Assembly (NCBI GenBank): GCA_900318245.1 | Contig: ONJT01000012.1 | Coordinates: 89,473 to 153,472 of the forward strand | Reading direction: 5' to 3' | DNA from: an uncultured Bacteroidales bacterium | GTDB taxonomy: Bacteria; Bacteroidota; Bacteroidia; Bacteroidales; Paludibacteraceae | DNA length: 64,000 nt | In this document: piece by piece, positions 52,509 through 60,213 of the stretch | Position numbering within the stretch: position 1 is the stretch's first letter | Layout of the letters: each line of letters opens with the position of its first letter | The notes under the pieces: generated by a model | The model's input: the letters and a program-made list of their open reading frames with translations, nothing else | Told to the model about the DNA's origin: nothing | The model's database searches: none | Program-made: the position numbers and the translations under genes

Positions 52509-53080
52509 TGTTTTTTCCACTCTGTAGCGGTTAGTTCTAATTCATCGTACCAGGCTTGTCCGAACCGGCGTATCAGGGGTTCTTTGAGGAATTGATACAG
52601 CGGCAGGTGCAGTTTCTTGCCCTTTTGCCGCGCACAATGGCATATATCCCAGCGATGGTATTCAAGCCCTATATACTCCCCTACCTGCGTCAGCCGTATC
52701 GGATAGAGGTGACACGAGATAGGTTTCTTAAAATCAATCTTTCCGGCGTTGTACGCTTTCTCTATCAGGCAGTAGCACCAGCCGTTGTGGTCCGTACGGG
52801 CAAAGACACAGTCTTTGTTGTTGACGATAGAGGTCACGCGTTCGTTCGACGGGTCGTTATAAGCAATACCCTGCGCTTCTACGACGGCTTTCGCTTCTTT
52901 GGTCATATCCGGCAGCAGGATCGGCAGTATCTCGTTGATCTTCTTCTCTTCTTCGGCCGTCAGCGGCGCACCTGCGTCACCTTCGATACAGCAGCATCCG
53001 CGGCAGGTGTCGAGGTCGCAGCAGAACTCTTTCTCGAGTACATCCAGACTGACCAATGTGTTATCGCCTATTATAAACAT
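52493..53080 (-). CDS. DUF3109 cysteine-rich protein
   Basis: 195 aa, soluble. A cysteine cluster near the N terminus (CCDLDTCRGCCC) and two later groups (DCVFA...WCYC, SCHLYP with DICHCA) suggest a zinc- or iron-sulphur-binding domain of the YkgJ type. Function unknown. The gene overlaps both neighbours by a few bases. Confidence 0.85.
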   Translation of the reverse strand: MFIIGDNTLVSLDVLEKEFCCDLDTCRGCCCIEGDAGAPLTAEEEKKINEILPILLPDMTKEAKAVVEAQGIAYNDPSNERVTSIVNNKDCVFARTDHNGWCYCLIEKAYNAGKIDFKKPISCHLYPIRLTQVGEYIGLEYHRWDICHCARQKGKKLHLPLYQFLKEPLIRRFGQAWYDELELTATEWKKQCAQR

Positions 53081-53628
53081 AAGAATCCTTCTGCCCAGAT
53101 CTTGATACCCAAGCCGATGAGCACAAGGCCACCGATGAGTTCCATATTAATCTTCAGTTTTCCTACGAACACGCCTACCAGGTAGCCGCCTAAGGAGAAC
53201 AGGGCCGTGATGGCGCCGATCGTTACTACCGAGGGGAAGAGCCAGTCGGGGTACGGCACGAACAATAGTCCGGTCGCCAAAACGTCCACACTCGTAGCGA
53301 CAGCCAGCAGCAAGAGGTTCGACACCTGCCAATTGGCCTTTTTCTCGGCTTCTTTGTCCTCGTGATAGGACTCCCATATCATCTTTCCGCCTAAGAAGCC
53401 CAGCAATACCAAGGCAATCCACGGGGCATAGACCCGCATGAAGTCCACGAAGAGTGAGCCGGCGTAGTAGCCGATGATCGGCATGCCCATATGGAAACAG
53501 CCGAAGATGAGCGCCATCAGCAGCGCCAGCGGGTTCCATTGACGGGCATTCAAGCCCTGCACAGCGGACACGGCGCAGCAGTCCATCGCCAAGCCGATGC
53601 CCATAATGATGACATTCAACCAATCCAT
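53071..53628 (-). CDS. mntP: Mn2+ efflux pump MntP
   Basis: 185 aa, six helices in two inverted halves. Asp16 in GLAMDCCAVS and Asp115 in ATSVDVLATG match the acidic metal-path residues of MntP. It exports manganese. Overlaps the DUF3109 gene by ten bases. No yybP-ykoY-type riboswitch is visible, since the gap to def holds only mini-repeats. Confidence 0.92.
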   Translation of the reverse strand: MDWLNVIIMGIGLAMDCCAVSAVQGLNARQWNPLALLMALIFGCFHMGMPIIGYYAGSLFVDFMRVYAPWIALVLLGFLGGKMIWESYHEDKEAEKKANWQVSNLLLLAVATSVDVLATGLLFVPYPDWLFPSVVTIGAITALFSLGGYLVGVFVGKLKINMELIGGLVLIGLGIKIWAEGFLCL

Positions 53629-53658
53629 ACCACTAATCCACTAATCCACTAACCCATT
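53629..53658. repeat. CCACTAAT repeat between mntP and def
   Basis: Three CCACTAAT/CCACTAAC units and one CCATTAAT. The repeat ends at the def stop codon. Confidence 0.7.
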
Positions 53659-54205
53659 AATTCCTTTTATATTTATAACGAGCGACGGTTTTGCCTTTGG
53701 CGATAGCCAGCAGTTTGTTACGGGTGAAGGTCTTACGGATGGGCGAGATACGGTCGGTGAACACGTGTCCCTCCAGGTGGTCGTACTCATGCTGCACGAT
53801 ACGCGCCCGGAAGCCCGTAAAGGTCTCTTCATGCTCGTTAAAATCCTCGTCCAAGTAACGCAGGCGCACCGATACGGGACGAACTACATTCTCGCTGATG
53901 CCGGGCAGCGAAAGGCACCCTTCGCTGTATGTACAAGTCTCTTCGCTCTCCTCAATCAGCTCGGGATTGATGAATGCGCGCTTGAATCCTTTGCACTCCG
54001 GATAGTCTTCTGCCAACTCGTCGCCGTCCACTACAAACAAGCGCCATGGCTTACCTACTTGCGGCGCCGCGAGACCGCAACCTTCTGCTTGCGTGAGCGT
54101 CTCGTACATGTCTGCGATGAACTGCTTGAGTTCCGGCGTCTGCGCTATTTCCTCAGCCTGCTTACGAAGTACCGGCTGACCGTACAAATATATAGGAAGT
54201 ATCAT
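53657..54205 (-). CDS. def: Peptide deformylase
   Basis: 182 aa. The three family motifs are intact: GCGLAAPQVG, EGCLSLPG (metal Cys) and QHEYDHLEG (two metal His and the catalytic Glu). Removes the formyl group from nascent chains. Depends functionally on the formyl-THF made through FolD encoded elsewhere in this window. Confidence 0.96.
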   Translation of the reverse strand: MILPIYLYGQPVLRKQAEEIAQTPELKQFIADMYETLTQAEGCGLAAPQVGKPWRLFVVDGDELAEDYPECKGFKRAFINPELIEESEETCTYSEGCLSLPGISENVVRPVSVRLRYLDEDFNEHEETFTGFRARIVQHEYDHLEGHVFTDRISPIRKTFTRNKLLAIAKGKTVARYKYKRN

Positions 54206-54215
54206 AACTTATTAA

Positions 54216-54268
54216 ACTTTCAACTTTCAATTATCTTCTTTCACTTTTCAATTTTCACCTTTCAACTT
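54216..54268. repeat. CTTTCAA/CTTTCAC repeat between def and ruvX
   Basis: Seven or eight degenerate units. The ruvX stop and its final six codons (KLKGEN) are part of it. Same unit as at 51244-51281. Confidence 0.7.
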
Positions 54269-54670
54269 CTCGAGGTAGCCCTCGAGAATGATGCACGCGG
54301 CGATCTTATCGACCACGGCTTTGTTCTGTCGGTCTTTTTTCTTCATGCCCCCATCTATCATCGCCCGGTGCGCCAGAACCGACGTAAAGCGCTCGTCATA
54401 CATAGTTATCGGTTTATCGGGAAAGGTCTTCTTAAAGACTCCCAAGAACGGGCGGATATAGTTCATCGACTCCGACTCCTGCCCGTTCATCTGGGTCGGA
54501 TGTCCGATCACTACTTCGTCCACTTGCTCTTTGGCGAAGTAGCCAGTTAGCCAATTCATCAGTTCGCTCGTCTCAATCGTAAGCAACGGATTAGCCGTTA
54601 TGCGGAGCATATCCGTAACGGCTAATCCTGTGCGTTTACGACCGTAGTCTATTGCGAGAATTCGTCCCAT
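54248..54670 (-). CDS. ruvX: Putative Holliday junction resolvase/pre-16S rRNA nuclease
   Basis: 140 aa YqgF/RuvX family, RNase H fold. Catalytic aspartates lie in ILAIDYGRKRTGLAV and near the C terminus (KAVVDKIAACIIL). The ERFTS motif follows the central DE. E. coli YqgF processes 16S rRNA ends. Overlaps the TPR gene by one base. Confidence 0.93.
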   Translation of the reverse strand: MGRILAIDYGRKRTGLAVTDMLRITANPLLTIETSELMNWLTGYFAKEQVDEVVIGHPTQMNGQESESMNYIRPFLGVFKKTFPDKPITMYDERFTSVLAHRAMIDGGMKKKDRQNKAVVDKIAACIILEGYLEKLKGEN

Positions 54671-55923
54671 TAGAGGTTGTTCAGTTTCTCGCTTGCTTCG
54701 TTGTACTTGGCTTCCATACCCGGCTCGTTACGGAAGCGGTAGTACAAAGTCTTAAGGGTCTGCAGATAACTGCGATCTTGCGGAGCCATCTCGTGTGCTT
54801 TCTCGAAGAACGGCAGCGATTTGCGGAATACCTCGTTCATCTCGTCGAGGGCTTTCTTGTAGGCCTTGTTATCGGAGATGAGCGCAGCAGCCTCGTTGAG
54901 TTTGACAGCCTGGTTGTAGTATACACGACCCTTACCTGCCATCGCGTCAGCCATCGTCGGGTCGAGCGCCAGCGCTTTATCGAACTCCGACAGCGCTACC
55001 TCGTAGTTACCTTGGTTCTCATCGAGGTTACCCTTGATAAGATGGTACTGCGCTACGTTCGGCTCGCGCTCGATAGCGGTAGCCAGGTAGTCGATAGCTG
55101 TCTGCTCCTGTCCGGAGAAGATGTAGAAGTTGATGAGGTTCTGGAGGAACCACGGCTCTTGCGGGAAGCGGGCAGCTGCTTCTTGCAGCGTAGCTACGAA
55201 GTTAGCGGTGTCCTTGAGGGCCAAGTACTCCTGATAGAGGAATTGGTTTACTGCGATAGCCTCGTAGTCACCATCCTTGAGTTGCTTGAGTACCTCGATA
55301 GCCTCCGGGTGCATCTCTGCCTGAACGGCGAAGATAGCAGCGTAGTACTTATACTGCGTATAAACCGTATCACGCGGCATCTCTTTCTGCAGCTTCGGAT
55401 CCTGCATCATCTCCAGATCAGGGATCTCGATGTGCAGTTTGAATGCATTGTACGCACCGGCGTAGTCACGCGTCTCGTTGAGGTGGATACCATACTTGAC
55501 GAGTTCCTGGTTCGTGTAGTACTCGAGCATGTACTTGCTTATTTTACCGCGCATCTTCGGGTCGGTCGGCACGGTATTGCCTTTCTTGTCGAGTACAGGA
55601 ACCTGAGCCAGTTCGTCGGCTTTGAGCCAGTACTTGTAACTCTCCTCGCAAGCAGCACCTTCGGCAGCAGCATCTACGCCCTGTCCCATCATCTGGTTGT
55701 AGAGCTCGCGCTGTACCTCTTTGTAGCCGATCATACCTGCCCAGTAGTAGTTCTCTGCCGTCGGCTCAGCTACCAGGGCTTCTTCGATGAAGTCACGTGC
55801 TGCGCGGAAGTCCGGGGTCTCGGAGTTCATCGCGCTCTTAGCTTTCTTTACTAACGGGTTTTTCTGTGCGAAGCAGCCTGCGCTCATAAGCACCAGAGCT
55901 GCCAAAATCAAAGTCTTTCTCAT
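54670..55923 (-). CDS. Exported TPR protein
   Basis: 417 aa from the ATG at 55923 (the longer frame reads through the gyrA tail). Signal peptide 1-20, with SAGCFAQ allowing either a lipoprotein Cys18 or a normal cleavage. The mature part has at least six tetratricopeptide units (for example YEVALSEFDKALALDPTMADAMAGKGRVYY). Such proteins scaffold outer-membrane or cell-division complexes. The partner is unknown. Starts one base after gyrA ends. Confidence 0.82.
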   Translation of the reverse strand: MRKTLILAALVLMSAGCFAQKNPLVKKAKSAMNSETPDFRAARDFIEEALVAEPTAENYYWAGMIGYKEVQRELYNQMMGQGVDAAAEGAACEESYKYWLKADELAQVPVLDKKGNTVPTDPKMRGKISKYMLEYYTNQELVKYGIHLNETRDYAGAYNAFKLHIEIPDLEMMQDPKLQKEMPRDTVYTQYKYYAAIFAVQAEMHPEAIEVLKQLKDGDYEAIAVNQFLYQEYLALKDTANFVATLQEAAARFPQEPWFLQNLINFYIFSGQEQTAIDYLATAIEREPNVAQYHLIKGNLDENQGNYEVALSEFDKALALDPTMADAMAGKGRVYYNQAVKLNEAAALISDNKAYKKALDEMNEVFRKSLPFFEKAHEMAPQDRSYLQTLKTLYYRFRNEPGMEAKYNEASEKLNNL

Positions 55924-55924
55924 A

Positions 55925-58561
55925 TTATTCTTGATTTTCATTGTTAATTTCACCATTCTCACCATTAAGCGAAGCGTCACCATTTTCACCATTAAGCACG
56001 GAGGATTGCCTGTGGCCATCCGAATCGAGCAAGTCGCCATTCTCCTCGTCGTCTTTCGGAACGATACATCCGCTGACGAGGGTGTCGTTACGTTTCTGGA
56101 GTTCGATGAGCTTGACGCCTTGTGCGGCGCGGCCTGTCTGACGGATGGTCGAGATATCCATGCGGATAGCCGTTCCGGACTTAGTCATCAGCATCAGGTC
56201 GTCCTCGTCGGTGACTGCTTCGATACCTACCAGGTGACCGGTCTTCTCGGTTATCTCGATGGTCTTTACACCCTTTCCGCCGCGGTTGGTGACGCGATAG
56301 ATCGGGTTGCCGTCCTCATCGTCCAGTGGCGTACGCTTGCCGAATCCGTTTTCAGAGATCACGAGAATAGTCTTCTCTGTACCCTTCTCTACACAAACCG
56401 TGCCAATTACGCGATCTTGTCCATCTTCTTCCAAAGTTATTGCCTTTACACCGCTTGCTCCGCGGCCCATCGGGCGAACGCCTGCCTCGTTGAAACGGCA
56501 CACTTTACCGTTGTACGAAGCCACGAGCATTTCGCTCTGTCCGTCAGTCAGGGTGACACCGATCAGTTCGTCGCCTTCACGCAGACCGAGCGCGATGATA
56601 CCGTTAGCGCGCGGACGGCTGTAAGCCTCGAGCGTGGTCTTCTTCATGAGTCCGTTCTTGGTGATGAAGATGAGGTAGTGGTTCTCTACGTACTCCGGAT
56701 CGTTGAGGCCTTTGACGTTGATACAGGTGCGGACCTTATCGCCCTTCTGGAGGTTGATCATGTTCTGGATAGCGCGGCCTTTGGACTGCTTGTTACCCTC
56801 CGGCAGGTCATATACTTTCTGCCAGTAGAGACGGCCCATCTCGGTGAAGAACATCATGGTTGAGTGCATCGAAGCCTGATATACTTTCTCGATGAAATCC
56901 TGATCGCGGGCACTGCCGGCCTTCGAACCGATACCGCCACGCGTCTGCTGACGGAAGTCGGCCAGCGGCGTACGCTTGATATAGCCGAGGTGCGAGATAG
57001 TGATGACCATGTCGTCGTCGGCGTACATATCTTCGGGGTTGAACTCGGTCGCCATCTTGACGATCTGGGTCTTACGCTCGTCGCCGTATTTCTCTTTGAT
57101 CTCTTGGAGCTCGGCGCGGATGACGTCGTAGCGCATCTCCTCGCTGGCGAGCAGCTCGTTGAGGTGCGCGATGAGTTTCTCTATCTCCTCGTAGTCGTGC
57201 TTCAACTCGTCGATACGCAGGCCGGTGAGCGCCGACAGACGCATATCTACGATGGCTTTCGACTGCAGGTTATCGAGATTGAAGCGTGCCTCGAGGTTTG
57301 CCTGAGCGTCGGCCGGCGTGCGGCTGGCGCGGATGATATGTACTACCTCGTCGATATTATCTACGGCTATGATCAAGCCCTCTAAGATGTGCGCTTTCTC
57401 CTCGGCTTTCTTGAGTTCGTAGCGGGTACGGCGGGTTACGACGTCCATACGGTGCTCGATGAAGTATCCGAGCAGCTGCTTGAGGTTCAGCAACATCGGA
57501 CGACCCTTGACGAGGGCGATGTTGTTCACGGCAAAGCTGGACTGCAGCGCGGTGAACTTATAGAGTTTGTTGAGCACTACCTGTGCGTTCGCGTCGCGTT
57601 TTACCTCTACGACGATACGGATATCGCGTTTCGAGTGGTCATTGATATCGGAGATACCTTCTATCTTCTTGTCGTTGACGAGTTCGGCGATGTTCTTCAC
57701 CAGGTCGGATTTCACTACGCCGTACGGCAGCTCGGTGATGATGATGCGCTCGCGGCCGTTGTCGTCGGTCTCTATCTCCGCGTTCGAGCGGATGACGATA
57801 CGTCCGCGGCCGGTCTCGAAAGCGTCCTTGACGCCCTGATAGCCGTAGATGGTACCGCCCGTCGGGAAGTCCGGAGCCTTGACGAACTCCATCAGGTCCT
57901 CGACCGTGATATCCTCTACGCTCGCGTCGTGCATGCGTGCCTTGATATTATCGATATACGCGCAGCATCCGTCGATGACCTCTGAGAGGTTATGTGTCGG
58001 CATGTTGGTCGCCATACCTACGGCGATACCACTGGCGCCGTTCACCAGCAGGTTCGGGAAGCGGCAAGGCAGCACAGCCGGCTCGAGCAGCGAGTCATCG
58101 AAGTTCGGCACCATATCTACGGTGTCTTTCTCGATATCGCGCAGCATCTCCTCGGCGAGCTTCGACAGACGCGCCTCGGTATAACGCATAGCGGCAGCGC
58201 CATCACCGTCCACCGAACCGAAGTTACCTTGACCGTCTACGAGGCAATAACGCATCGCCCAAGGCTGCGCCATACGCACGAGCGTACCGTAGATAGAACT
58301 GTCACCGTGCGGGTGATACTTACCCATCACCTCACCGACGATACGAGCGGACTTCTTAGTCGGCTTGTCGGAGGTGTTGCCCAACTCGTTCATACCGAAC
58401 AGCACGCGGCGGTGAACGGGCTTGAAGCCGTCACGTACATCAGGCAATGCACGCGACACGATCACAGACATCGAGTAGTCGATATAAGAGGTCTTCATTT
58501 CCTCCTCAATCTTCACCGGAATAATGTGATCATTCTGAATCAAATCGTTGTTTTCTTCCAT
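55925..58561 (-). CDS. gyrA: DNA gyrase subunit A
   Basis: 878 aa. Catalytic Tyr127 lies in AAAMRYTEARL. The quinolone-resistance region reads HPHGDSSIYGTL with Ser88 at the E. coli Ser83 position and Gly92 at Asp87. The C-terminal beta-pinwheel has a GyrA box-like QSKGRAIQN and further blades. The last ~25 residues (SVLNGENGDASLNGENGE) come from an AATGGTGA tandem repeat and are unlikely to be structured. The leader is about 350 nt long. Confidence 0.96.
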   Translation of the reverse strand: MEENNDLIQNDHIIPVKIEEEMKTSYIDYSMSVIVSRALPDVRDGFKPVHRRVLFGMNELGNTSDKPTKKSARIVGEVMGKYHPHGDSSIYGTLVRMAQPWAMRYCLVDGQGNFGSVDGDGAAAMRYTEARLSKLAEEMLRDIEKDTVDMVPNFDDSLLEPAVLPCRFPNLLVNGASGIAVGMATNMPTHNLSEVIDGCCAYIDNIKARMHDASVEDITVEDLMEFVKAPDFPTGGTIYGYQGVKDAFETGRGRIVIRSNAEIETDDNGRERIIITELPYGVVKSDLVKNIAELVNDKKIEGISDINDHSKRDIRIVVEVKRDANAQVVLNKLYKFTALQSSFAVNNIALVKGRPMLLNLKQLLGYFIEHRMDVVTRRTRYELKKAEEKAHILEGLIIAVDNIDEVVHIIRASRTPADAQANLEARFNLDNLQSKAIVDMRLSALTGLRIDELKHDYEEIEKLIAHLNELLASEEMRYDVIRAELQEIKEKYGDERKTQIVKMATEFNPEDMYADDDMVITISHLGYIKRTPLADFRQQTRGGIGSKAGSARDQDFIEKVYQASMHSTMMFFTEMGRLYWQKVYDLPEGNKQSKGRAIQNMINLQKGDKVRTCINVKGLNDPEYVENHYLIFITKNGLMKKTTLEAYSRPRANGIIALGLREGDELIGVTLTDGQSEMLVASYNGKVCRFNEAGVRPMGRGASGVKAITLEEDGQDRVIGTVCVEKGTEKTILVISENGFGKRTPLDDEDGNPIYRVTNRGGKGVKTIEITEKTGHLVGIEAVTDEDDLMLMTKSGTAIRMDISTIRQTGRAAQGVKLIELQKRNDTLVSGCIVPKDDEENGDLLDSDGHRQSSVLNGENGDASLNGENGEINNENQE

Positions 58562-58907
58562 TGTATTTAGTGTTTATTTTAATTAATTTCTACATCCTAT
58601 AGGCCGTAGGCCGTCCTGTAGCGAAGCGTCCTAATTTCTGTTTATCGCCAGGCTCTGTCCCGGGCATTTACCTCCGTTGGAGGTGCGGTTCGCTCTGGCG
58701 GGCTACTGTAAATTTAATTTGCTATAAAATTTATCTCTGTTTATCGCCTCTGGCGGCAATTACATCCTTGGATGTGAGGGTTCGTCCTAACGGACTACGT
58801 TAAATTTATTTATAAGTAGGCTGTTGGGGCGGAGCCTCGGAGCGCTGTAGGCGTATTGCCGCCAGAGGGGTTTATCTTGGTTTATTTTCTTAAACCCCAC
58901 ACCTTTG
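58562..58907 (-). promoter_or_regulatory. Long gyrA leader with two structured repeats
   Basis: Two imperfect copies of a ~95-base unit start with CTGTTTATCGCC at 58638 and 58737 (period 99) and end in GTAAATTTAATTT or GTTAAATTTATTT. Their hairpins differ by paired changes: ACCTCC/GGAGGT against ACATCC/GGATGT. A 14-bp perfect inverted repeat joins 58747-58760 to 58855-58868. A REP-like copy lies at 58606-58632. Together they occupy most of the leader between the promoter and gyrA. Supercoiling-linked or attenuation control is possible but only inferred. Confidence 0.5.
58606..58632. repeat. REP-like element, copy 2
   Basis: Shares the core GCCGTCCTGTAGC-A/G-AAGCGTCCT with 25646-25671. Here it is inside the gyrA leader. 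Confidence 0.6.
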
Positions 58908-58913
58908 CGGGTG

Positions 58914-58945
58914 CAAAGGTACAACTTTTCCGCGACATACGCAAA
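58914..58945 (-). promoter_or_regulatory. gyrA operon promoter
   Basis: Minus strand TTTG (58945-58942), 20 bases, TACCTTTG (58921-58914). No other box of this kind lies nearer to gyrA. Confidence 0.8.
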
Positions 58946-58968
58946 TTTTTTGCGATATTTTTGCATTT

Positions 58969-59163
58969 TTATTGATTTTCGACACCCCCTCGGTAAATTT
59001 CCTTGATGCGCTTAGAACGCAAATAAATGCCCTTTATCGCCATTTCTCTCACTCCCGCGCGCACGACTGCATGCATAAGTAAGGTGTAACGGGCTATTAC
59101 CTCCGGTGGTGATCCTCTTTTGCTATTTAGGGGTTGTGGCGTGCGGCGCGCGTTTTTTTTCAT
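58969..59163 (-). other. Unassigned stretch with a protein-like frame
   Basis: Between the gyrA and DUF4160 promoters. A 64-codon minus-strand frame contains EVIARYTLLMHAVVRAG and IYLRSKRIKEIYRGG, which read like a protein. It has no promoter, and its N-terminal quarter crosses the divergent promoter. Perhaps a gene remnant. Confidence 0.2.
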
Positions 59164-59169
59164 TTTTTA

Positions 59170-59201
59170 TTTGCATATATCGAAAAAAATGTATATCTTT
59201 G
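59170..59201 (+). promoter_or_regulatory. Promoter of the DUF4160-DUF2442 pair
   Basis: TTTG at 59170-59173, 20 bases, TATCTTTG at 59194-59201, 26 bases before the first gene. Confidence 0.8.
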
Positions 59202-59227
59202 CGGCGTGAATTAAAACAACCACTATT

Positions 59228-59530
59228 ATGCCTAAAATTTTTGAATATTTTGGATTTGTCTTTTTCTTCTATTCTAATGAGCACGAGCCTATCCACGTGC
59301 ATGTTACGCATAAAGGATGCCAAAGTATTTTCGAGCTTATTATGGATAATGGCATTTTGACGGAAATCCGTGTACGTGAAAAAGCCGGAGAGGAACCATT
59401 ATCTTCCAAAGATCAAAAGACAGCCGAAGAATTCATTAGGAAGTACAGCAAAAACATTATTACCAAGTGGATTAAGTTCTTTGTTTTGAGACAGGCAGTT
59501 AAGAGTACAACCATTAAAACCAAATTATAA
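59228..59530 (+). CDS. DUF4160 protein
   Basis: 100 aa. The N-terminal half with FFYSNEHEPIHVHV (histidine-rich strand) is the DUF4160 core. The C-terminal half is basic and helical. DUF4160 and DUF2442 genes occur together in many mobile regions and have been proposed as toxin-antitoxin-like pairs. The tail after about residue 85 is lysine-rich and may bind nucleic acid. Confidence 0.75.
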   Translation: MPKIFEYFGFVFFFYSNEHEPIHVHVTHKGCQSIFELIMDNGILTEIRVREKAGEEPLSSKDQKTAEEFIRKYSKNIITKWIKFFVLRQAVKSTTIKTKL

Positions 59531-59532
59531 CT

Positions 59533-59784
59533 ATGAGCAAATTGTATATTCAGGAAGCAAAAGATGCGGGCAATTTGTCGGTGGACTTGTTGTTCAGCGA
59601 TCAAACGACCCGGAGAGTGGATATAGGTGACTTCATTCGTCGTCACCCGCATCCGCAGTATAATAAATACCTTGACCCACGTAAGTTCCGTCAATTCTCC
59701 ATTGAGAACGGTAATGTAGTGTGGGGCAAGAGTTGGGATCTTATATTCCCTATTGAGCAATTACACGCAGGCGTAATCGCGTAA
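59533..59784 (+). CDS. DUF2442 protein
   Basis: 83 aa, starts two bases after the DUF4160 stop. Core strands (LSVDLLFSDQTTRRVDIGDF) and FRQFSIENGNVVWGKSWDL match DUF2442. Presumed partner of the DUF4160 protein. Confidence 0.75.
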   Translation: MSKLYIQEAKDAGNLSVDLLFSDQTTRRVDIGDFIRRHPHPQYNKYLDPRKFRQFSIENGNVVWGKSWDLIFPIEQLHAGVIA

Positions 59785-59788
59785 CACT

Positions 59789-60201
59789 ATGACAACACAA
59801 AATCAAATGTTCAATTTTACCCCCACAGTAAGGGAAATGTCGCAAAGCACGTCTCGCTTGCGCTGTTAGGATTATTCTTTATTGGTATCTTTGTGTGCGG
59901 TTATCGTGCCGCTTCTTCTCCGGTCGAGGTCAGCAGTTCTGTTTTCTGTGACCCCGATTCTCTTCGCGCGTACATGGACGAGGACCCGCGCGGTCTGTTC
60001 ATCACCGGTGCGGCTGCGTACCTGAAATGGCAGGGCGACCTGCCCGACAGTCTCGGTCTCACTACTGTCAGCCGCGACGAGGCGGATATCATGCTCCTCC
60101 GCGCAGCGGACCTCGGCAACCCCGATGCCCGCCAACTCATCCTCTGCCTCCACAAGAATGGGGTGTGGCAGCATTCACTTCCGGAATGGAATAATAAATA
60201 A
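59789..60201 (+). pseudogene. Frameshifted Sel1-like membrane protein
   Basis: The ATG at 59789 opens a frame (MTTQNQMFNFTP) that meets a stop after 26 codons. The main frame, open from 59785 to 60201, has no ATG, GTG or TTG before GTG 59893. Its upstream part encodes a good membrane helix (HVSLALLGLFFIGIFVCG). One extra C in the C5 run at 59820-59824 would join both frames and give a ~138-aa protein: cytoplasmic start, one helix, periplasmic Sel1-like repeat (ADIMLLRAADLGNPDA). Real frameshift, phase variation or a sequence error are all possible. A 102-aa product from 59893 is the fallback. Confidence 0.5.
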
Positions 60202-60213
60202 TTATCGTGCCTT

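Noticed and set aside
54216-54268. Binding-site array of a regulator
   Set aside because: Units are degenerate, vary from gap to gap and cross coding ends, so local duplication is a simpler explanation.
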